Shown here piece by piece: positions 32,593-36,787 of a DNA stretch of 36,787 bases. Each line of letters opens with the position of its first letter. The first letter of the stretch is position 1. The stretch covers positions 1 through 36,787 of the forward strand of contig JAGHUL010000037.1 of the NCBI GenBank assembly GCA_018064825.1. Reading direction: 5' to 3'. The stretch is from Candidatus Colivicinus equi. GTDB lineage: Bacteria; Bacillota_I; Bacilli_A; Erysipelotrichales; Erysipelotrichaceae. Below the pieces are notes generated by a model. The model ran no database searches, was not told the DNA's origin, and saw only the letters and a list, made by a program, of their open reading frames with translations. Both the position numbers and the translations under genes were made by a program.

Positions 32593-33612
32593 CTATAGAC
32601 ATCCTATTGCTTTCATCGCATAAATAATTAAGAATAGTGAAACCGCAGAGAAGACTGTAGACACTACAACAATTTCGTTTGCCAAGTCATAATCGCCGCC
32701 CATCTCTGCCGCCATAATTGCGCTAGATACTGCTGTTGGTGAAGCAAAGAAAGCGATCAATGTCGCAATAGCTGGACCATTGAAATAGTTAGTCTTATAA
32801 GCAATATATAGTGCTAAAATTGGGAAAACTAAATTCTTAAATGAAACAGATAAGAATATATATGTTTTATTCTTTAAACCATGTTTAATGTCTAAGCCAG
32901 CACCGACAACAATCAAGGAAAAAGGTGTAGCCATACTAGCAATATAACCAATTACTTTATATAGGAAATTAATATTGTTTTTAATAAAGAATGGTTCAAT
33001 ATTAAATAAATATCTGATACCAACAACCACAACTCCAACAAATATGCCGATGATACAAGGGTTAGTGACGATTTTGTATATCATCTTTTTTAAATCGTTA
33101 GATTTTTCTTTGCTAAAGATGGACAAGACAATTGTTGAGAGAACATTACTCAAAGGAATTGCGAACATCGTCACTAGAGAAACATCTAATAAAGTTTCTG
33201 ATACTAGGTTAGCTTCAGTGAACATTTGCGAAGCTAAAGGCAAACCGATATATGAGAAATTTGATCTAAACATTCCATGAGCAACTACACCTGTTCGATC
33301 GTCATTGCCTAAAATATTTTTACTGATGAAACAACTTAATATGCAAATAATAATAACTCCGATTACTGAGAACATAATCAGTCTTACTGGTATTTCTTGA
33401 ATATCTGAATCATATAAACTTTTAAATAGATTTACTGGTAATAACACATAAAAACAAAATCTCTTTGCATCTTTTAAGAAAGCATCAGAAATAAAATTGA
33501 TACGTTTTAAAAAGTAGCCAATCGCAATAGTAAGCGTCATTGGAAGCACTACAGATAATGAAAAAATAATATTACTTAACATCAATATAATGTTATCACT
33601 TTTAATATCCAT
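32593..33612 (-). CDS. AEC-family (auxin efflux carrier type) transporter
   Basis: A 339-residue membrane protein with about ten helices in the AEC (2.A.69) pattern: N-terminal TLTIAIGYFLKRINFIS, FRSNFSYIGLPLA, VTNPCIIGIFVGV and a C-terminal FASPTAVSSAIMAAEMGGD signature. AEC members move small carboxylates such as malate or unidentified metabolites. No ribosome site is seen before the ATG (33612). It is divergent from the MATE gene by only 45 bases, and is the first gene of the unit holding GNAT-CPCC, BECR-like and the membrane protein. Confidence 0.9.
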   Translation of the reverse strand: MDIKSDNIILMLSNIIFSLSVVLPMTLTIAIGYFLKRINFISDAFLKDAKRFCFYVLLPVNLFKSLYDSDIQEIPVRLIMFSVIGVIIICILSCFISKNILGNDDRTGVVAHGMFRSNFSYIGLPLASQMFTEANLVSETLLDVSLVTMFAIPLSNVLSTIVLSIFSKEKSNDLKKMIYKIVTNPCIIGIFVGVVVVGIRYLFNIEPFFIKNNINFLYKVIGYIASMATPFSLIVVGAGLDIKHGLKNKTYIFLSVSFKNLVFPILALYIAYKTNYFNGPAIATLIAFFASPTAVSSAIMAAEMGGDYDLANEIVVVSTVFSAVSLFLIIYAMKAIGCL

Positions 33613-33620
33613 GTTATTCT

Positions 33621-33648
33621 TTGTTTTATTAAGAAGTAGATATAAAAT
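33621..33648 (+). promoter_or_regulatory. Candidate promoter of the MATE gene, near-leaderless
   Basis: TTGTTT (33621-33626), 16 bases, TAAAAT (33643-33648), then nine bases and the ATG (33658). The transcript would have a leader of only two or three bases. No ribosome site precedes the ATG. Confidence 0.48.
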
Positions 33649-33657
33649 AGATACTGT

Positions 33658-35052
33658 ATGGAAGAAAATAGAAAAGAAATAGTTAATACTATAGGCGAGG
33701 ACTTTTCAACCTTTGGTTTGTTTAAATTCGCCCTACCTGCATTTTTTACTAATGTCTTTTCACAAATATTTAAGTCATTAGATGATGCTTTGTTTATTTC
33801 TAGATATGTTGGGCCAAAGGCTTTGGCTGGCTTGAACCTGTTATCGCCACTTGTATCTTTACAAATAGCTTTCAGTAATTTGTGTTCCCTAGGTGCGGCA
33901 ACAATTTCTGCCAAATACATGGGCCAAGATAAACAAAAAGACGCCAAACAAATTTTCTCTAAGATTATCATAGGAACAATATTTGTCGGCGCTGCTTTTT
34001 CACTATTTCTTAATTCGTTCACAAAACCTATCTTAACTTTCTTAGGTGCTGATGAAGAACTATATCCTTATGCGATTTATCAAATTAGATTAGTCTATTC
34101 TATTATGCCTATCATTTTTATAAATGCAGTTTTCTCAATGTATTATTCAACTGCCGGAAAACCAAAGATGGGCACAATTTGTTCTGTCGTTAATGGAACG
34201 ATCAATATCTTACTAGATATTGTCTTGATTCCATATTTACATTTAGGAACACTTGGCGCAGCTATAGCTACAGCTGCTGGAGAAATAGCCGTTTTCTTTA
34301 TCGGTATATCTTTCTACACGAATAAAAAGCACGAGATTCATTTTGTGAGAACTGAAGGAGAGATTATCCATCCATGTTTAGCTTGCTTTAAGTATGCAAT
34401 GCCACAATGTGTTAACAGCATCTCTTTTGGTGTAACAAACTTCATTATTAATAAACAATTACTTTCATTAATTGGTTCTAATGGTGTTGCAGCAAACGCT
34501 ATTATCTCAGATGTACGTAACATCCTAACCACTGGTTTGATAGGTATCGCTGCTAGTATAAGTCCTGTTATTTCTTATCGTTTTGGTGAAAGAAATATTT
34601 CAAAACTGAAAGATGCTTTAATTTCAACTGTTAAGATTTGGTTGCTAACATCTTTGTCATTAGTAATAATTGGTTTGTTTGTAAGAATGCCATTAATCAA
34701 AGTCTTTATGTCAGAAGATAGTTCAATTGAATTCTATAATTTGGCATTATATGGTTTAACAATCGAAATATTCTCAATACCATTTGTATCGGCGTGTTTC
34801 ACTGCTTCTAGATTATTCATCTCAGTGGGCAACGCCAAAATATCTACATTCATTTCTGTATTAAGAAACTTAGTATTTAGATCTGCTTCGTTATTAATAC
34901 TTCCTGCGTTCTTTGGTGTAAATGGTGTATGGTTTGCGATTCCATTTGGTGAATTCATTTCATTCGTCATGGTCGCAATAGTAATTTACCTTAACCGTGA
35001 TAACTATGGCTATGGAAAATCAGGAATCGCTAATTACATCACTAATTATTAA
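33658..35052 (+). CDS. MATE-family multidrug/cation antiporter
   Basis: A 464-residue exporter with the twelve-helix MATE pattern: FALPAFFTNVFSQIFKSLDD at the start, LGAATISAKYMGQDK, YYSTAGKPKMGTICSVVNGT in helix 5-6 and HLGTLGAAIATAAGE. Such proteins export drugs or metabolites with Na+ or H+. It ends overlapping the convergent DUF3021 gene by 11 bases, and no terminator is visible there. It is one of two plus-strand genes. Substrate unknown. Confidence 0.92.
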   Translation: MEENRKEIVNTIGEDFSTFGLFKFALPAFFTNVFSQIFKSLDDALFISRYVGPKALAGLNLLSPLVSLQIAFSNLCSLGAATISAKYMGQDKQKDAKQIFSKIIIGTIFVGAAFSLFLNSFTKPILTFLGADEELYPYAIYQIRLVYSIMPIIFINAVFSMYYSTAGKPKMGTICSVVNGTINILLDIVLIPYLHLGTLGAAIATAAGEIAVFFIGISFYTNKKHEIHFVRTEGEIIHPCLACFKYAMPQCVNSISFGVTNFIINKQLLSLIGSNGVAANAIISDVRNILTTGLIGIAASISPVISYRFGERNISKLKDALISTVKIWLLTSLSLVIIGLFVRMPLIKVFMSEDSSIEFYNLALYGLTIEIFSIPFVSACFTASRLFISVGNAKISTFISVLRNLVFRSASLLILPAFFGVNGVWFAIPFGEFISFVMVAIVIYLNRDNYGYGKSGIANYITNY

Positions 35053-35455
35053 TCTTATTGTTTAGTAATCTTCTAGTTTTATTACTAGCTAAATATGCAA
35101 CTAACCAAATAATAACGAAACCAACAATCACGCAAGCAGAAAAGATTGCGATGATTTCTTTTTTTAATGGAATCCAAGAATTAACTAAGTAAGTAGTAGT
35201 ATATATCACATAGATAATAAACAAATGAATAAATGCAGCTTTAGTTATAGACCATTCTTCAATCTGTTCAACAACAGTTACGCCTGCTTGTACAAAAGCT
35301 AATATATACGTACTGATAATGCCCATAAAAACTTGGCCGCCTTTCATTTCAATGCCATTTTTAGAAAGACATAAAGCAACAATTCCAAACACAATAGGAC
35401 CTAAGCCCGAAAACATAAAACCTCTAAATAAAAATTCTTTTATATATTTGTTCAT
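35042..35455 (-). CDS. DUF3021 membrane protein, partner of the LytTR regulator
   Basis: A 137-residue protein with four membrane helices (about 12-30, 42-60, 72-92, 100-122) and a basic tail. DUF3021 proteins are regularly encoded after a small LytTR regulator and are thought to restrain it. An AAGGAG ribosome site precedes the start, which overlaps the LytTR gene (ATGA). Confidence 0.9.
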   Translation of the reverse strand: MNKYIKEFLFRGFMFSGLGPIVFGIVALCLSKNGIEMKGGQVFMGIISTYILAFVQAGVTVVEQIEEWSITKAAFIHLFIIYVIYTTTYLVNSWIPLKKEIIAIFSACVIVGFVIIWLVAYLASNKTRRLLNNKINN

Positions 35456-35895
35456 AAACCCATTCTCCTTTTAACTTTTTTAATTTGTCTTCTTGATACA
35501 TAATCTGTATAACCGTTTTTCATTTCTACCATCAGCACTGCGCTCCATGAAGAATTGAATCGTTTAATATGTGAAAGATTTATTATGCACGATTTGTTTA
35601 TCTGTAAGAAGTTTTCTGGTAACATCTGCTCTAATTGATATAGCCTATATTTAATTTGATATTTTTTATTATTCACATAAGCAATTGTTTTTTCATCTTC
35701 TATCGTGATGTTAAATATATCAGCTATTTTTATAGGAACAATATCTTTTTCTAGATAACCATAAATATTAATTCCATCTAATGTTTTATCATCATTGAGA
35801 ATCAATTCTTCTATCTTTGAAATTAGCTCTGTTTTCTTAGGCGCACGAATTATACAAGACTCATCATTTTCATCTATAACAAATTTGTATTTCAT
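35452..35895 (-). CDS. LytTR-family transcriptional regulator without receiver domain
   Basis: A 147-residue protein. The N-terminal ~40 residues lack a phospho-acceptor domain; residues 45-147 form a LytTR DNA-binding domain (YLEKDIVPIKIADIFNITIEDEKT and CIINLSHIKRFNSSWSAVL). Paired with DUF3021, it is the LytTR regulatory system type of Bacillota in which the membrane partner controls activity. Excellent ribosome site GGAGGG. The target genes are not evident; it lies next to MATE and AEC transporters. Confidence 0.92.
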   Translation of the reverse strand: MKYKFVIDENDESCIIRAPKKTELISKIEELILNDDKTLDGINIYGYLEKDIVPIKIADIFNITIEDEKTIAYVNNKKYQIKYRLYQLEQMLPENFLQINKSCIINLSHIKRFNSSWSAVLMVEMKNGYTDYVSRRQIKKVKRRMGL

Positions 35896-36077
35896 TTTCC
35901 CTCCTTCAACTTAAGTGTATTTCTTATCTACTTTATTATCTTATTTTTTCTGTAAATGGTTGTATTTTAGATGTTAAAGGTATACAAAAAGCCATATTTC
36001 TATGACTTAGTATATTTAGTAAAGAAGATGAGCGTTTAATAAGCACTATCTAATGCATTTACCGATTAGCCTTTTTC
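35896..36077. other. Longest gene-free interval (182 bases) between LytTR and the XRE regulator
   Basis: The interval holds the LytTR ribosome site (35896-35908) and presumably its promoter: TTTACA or TTGTAT elements occur but with poor -10 partners. I see no RNA gene, attachment site or strong terminator. A weak CTAAT/ATTAG pair near 36050 with a T run is not convincing. Confidence 0.4.
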
Positions 36078-36787
36078 TTAAAACAATAATTTTCTATTAT
36101 CGTATTTTTCAACAGCATAAACGATAGCTGCATCAATTATTTTTTTATTAATTTTTTTCTTATGTGTCCCTTTTATCCAAAAATCACCAGCATTATATTC
36201 TATTTCAACATCAGAGTTATAAAAACTATAAATATATGTATAAAAATTTTCTTTTATTTCACTTATGTTTATCAAGGAAACAAAACTTGGAACATAGTCT
36301 GTTTTTTCTTTTACAAACGAATAACTGTATTCCAACACCGATAATATTCTATTGATATTCTCGAATGAAGCTTTATATAAATTTTCGTTGTTCTCATAGT
36401 ATTTAATTGTGTTTATACTAACAGAGGATAAAACCGCAAGTTCTCTTGCTGAATAACCTCTTTTCTTTCTAAGCTTTTTCAGAATACTTTCACCATATAT
36501 TTTGTTCATGAATAAATCAATAAATTTTGATTCATTTTGTTGGTGATATAATTCATAATATTTTTCGATCGTTGCTAATGGACACATTAAAAATAATTGT
36601 TTTAGTGGTACTCTTTTATTTAAAAAAATACTAATATATTGTTCTCCACACCAATATACAACTGGATCTATTTCTTCAGAAAATGCGCATTCTTTTCTGA
36701 ATAAATCATAAATTATCGCTTCATATGATTTATCATATATTATTGATATATTGTTGTTTTCAAAACAATCCAAAAATTCACTTTCTA
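36078..36787 (-). CDS. XRE-family helix-turn-helix regulator (5' end off-window)
   Basis: The gene probably begins beyond the right edge: a TTG at 36773 would be the only nearby start, but the same frame stays open to the end of the window with ...ESEFL before it and no stop. About 235 residues are visible. An XRE-type helix-turn-helix lies at about residues 96-150 (ESILKKLRKKRGYSARELAV and SINTIKYYENNEN). The N-terminal region with DPVVYWCGEQYISIFLNKRVP and a C-terminal domain ending KYDNRKLLF are a fixed architecture of a Bacillota family whose function I do not know. No partner gene is visible. Confidence 0.8.
   Translation of the reverse strand, partial: ESEFLDCFENNNISIIYDKSYEAIIYDLFRKECAFSEEIDPVVYWCGEQYISIFLNKRVPLKQLFLMCPLATIEKYYELYHQQNESKFIDLFMNKIYGESILKKLRKKRGYSARELAVLSSVSINTIKYYENNENLYKASFENINRILSVLEYSYSFVKEKTDYVPSFVSLINISEIKENFYTYIYSFYNSDVEIEYNAGDFWIKGTHKKKINKKIIDAAIVYAVEKYDNRKLLF

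Noticed and set aside
33582-34022. Minus-strand open frame overlapping the AEC and MATE starts
   Set aside because: It is the reverse complement of the MATE N-terminus, with no ribosome site or recognisable product.
36040-36075. Stem-loop with T run near 36050 as a terminator
   Set aside because: Only five base pairs form, on the plus strand, and no plus-strand gene precedes it.
1-36787. CRISPR arrays, insertion sequences, prophage genes, attachment sites
   Set aside because: No regularly spaced direct repeats, transposase or integrase genes, or paired inverted repeats with target duplications were seen.

Overview
The window is a compact, AT-rich stretch of a low-GC Gram-positive chromosome (Bacillota). 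Gene content and order resemble the Bacillus-type origin-proximal region: ffs-tadA-dnaX-recR, tmk-holB-ricT-rsmI and pth-mfd-rqcP-divIC. TGA is used as a stop (for example at 15186 and 4761), so this is not a code-4 mollicute. The sporulation genes that sit among these genes in Bacillus (spoVT, yabP, yabQ, bofA) and the ebfC/yaaK gene usually found between dnaX and recR are absent. A short 4.5S-type SRP RNA replaces the long Bacillus form. Together these suggest an Erysipelotrichia-like, probably gut-associated, non-spore-forming anaerobe; the placement is inference.

Layout. 1-1072: start of an NHLM/PCAT-type peptide export locus (short HlyD-like adaptor plus C39-peptidase ABC exporter, cut by the window edge). 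1166-6075: rsmI, ricT, holB, tmk, a Phd-like small protein, an unknown helical protein and a Nudix hydrolase, read right to left. 6130-15962: divIC, then a nine-gene operon rqcP-mfd-pth-unknown-tatD-mnmE-lacX-like-two unknowns. 16063-16740: a plus-strand gene for an 11-mer-repeat (LEA/apolipoprotein-like) coiled-coil protein with its own terminator. 16802-21983: glycerol-3-phosphate-dehydrogenase-like oxidoreductases plus DUF1667, argS and a lipoprotein. 22001-23944: STAS protein and SpoIIE-type phosphatase. 23966-30045: dnaX, recR, a PUA/EVE-like protein, M28 peptidase, adenosine deaminase and metallo-beta-lactamase-fold protein. 30072-30642: tadA and the SRP RNA. 30639-33612: AEC transporter, GNAT-CPCC fusion, membrane-anchored BECR-type putative RNase and a membrane protein. 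33658-35895: MATE exporter, then DUF3021 and LytTR. 36078-36787: XRE-type regulator, cut by the right edge. Almost everything is on the minus strand. No gene-free stretch exceeds 300 bases; the longest is 35896-36077.

Two observations stand out. First, four genes that appear to head transcription units (dnaX, divIC, the GlpA-like gene and the Phd-like gene) have a perfect TATAAT exactly six bases before ATG and no convincing Shine-Dalgarno site, which predicts leaderless mRNAs. Second, a GNAT-CPCC fusion overlaps a membrane-anchored BECR-type nuclease-like gene by 17 bases, which looks like an immunity/toxin or antitoxin/toxin pair that has not been characterised to my knowledge.
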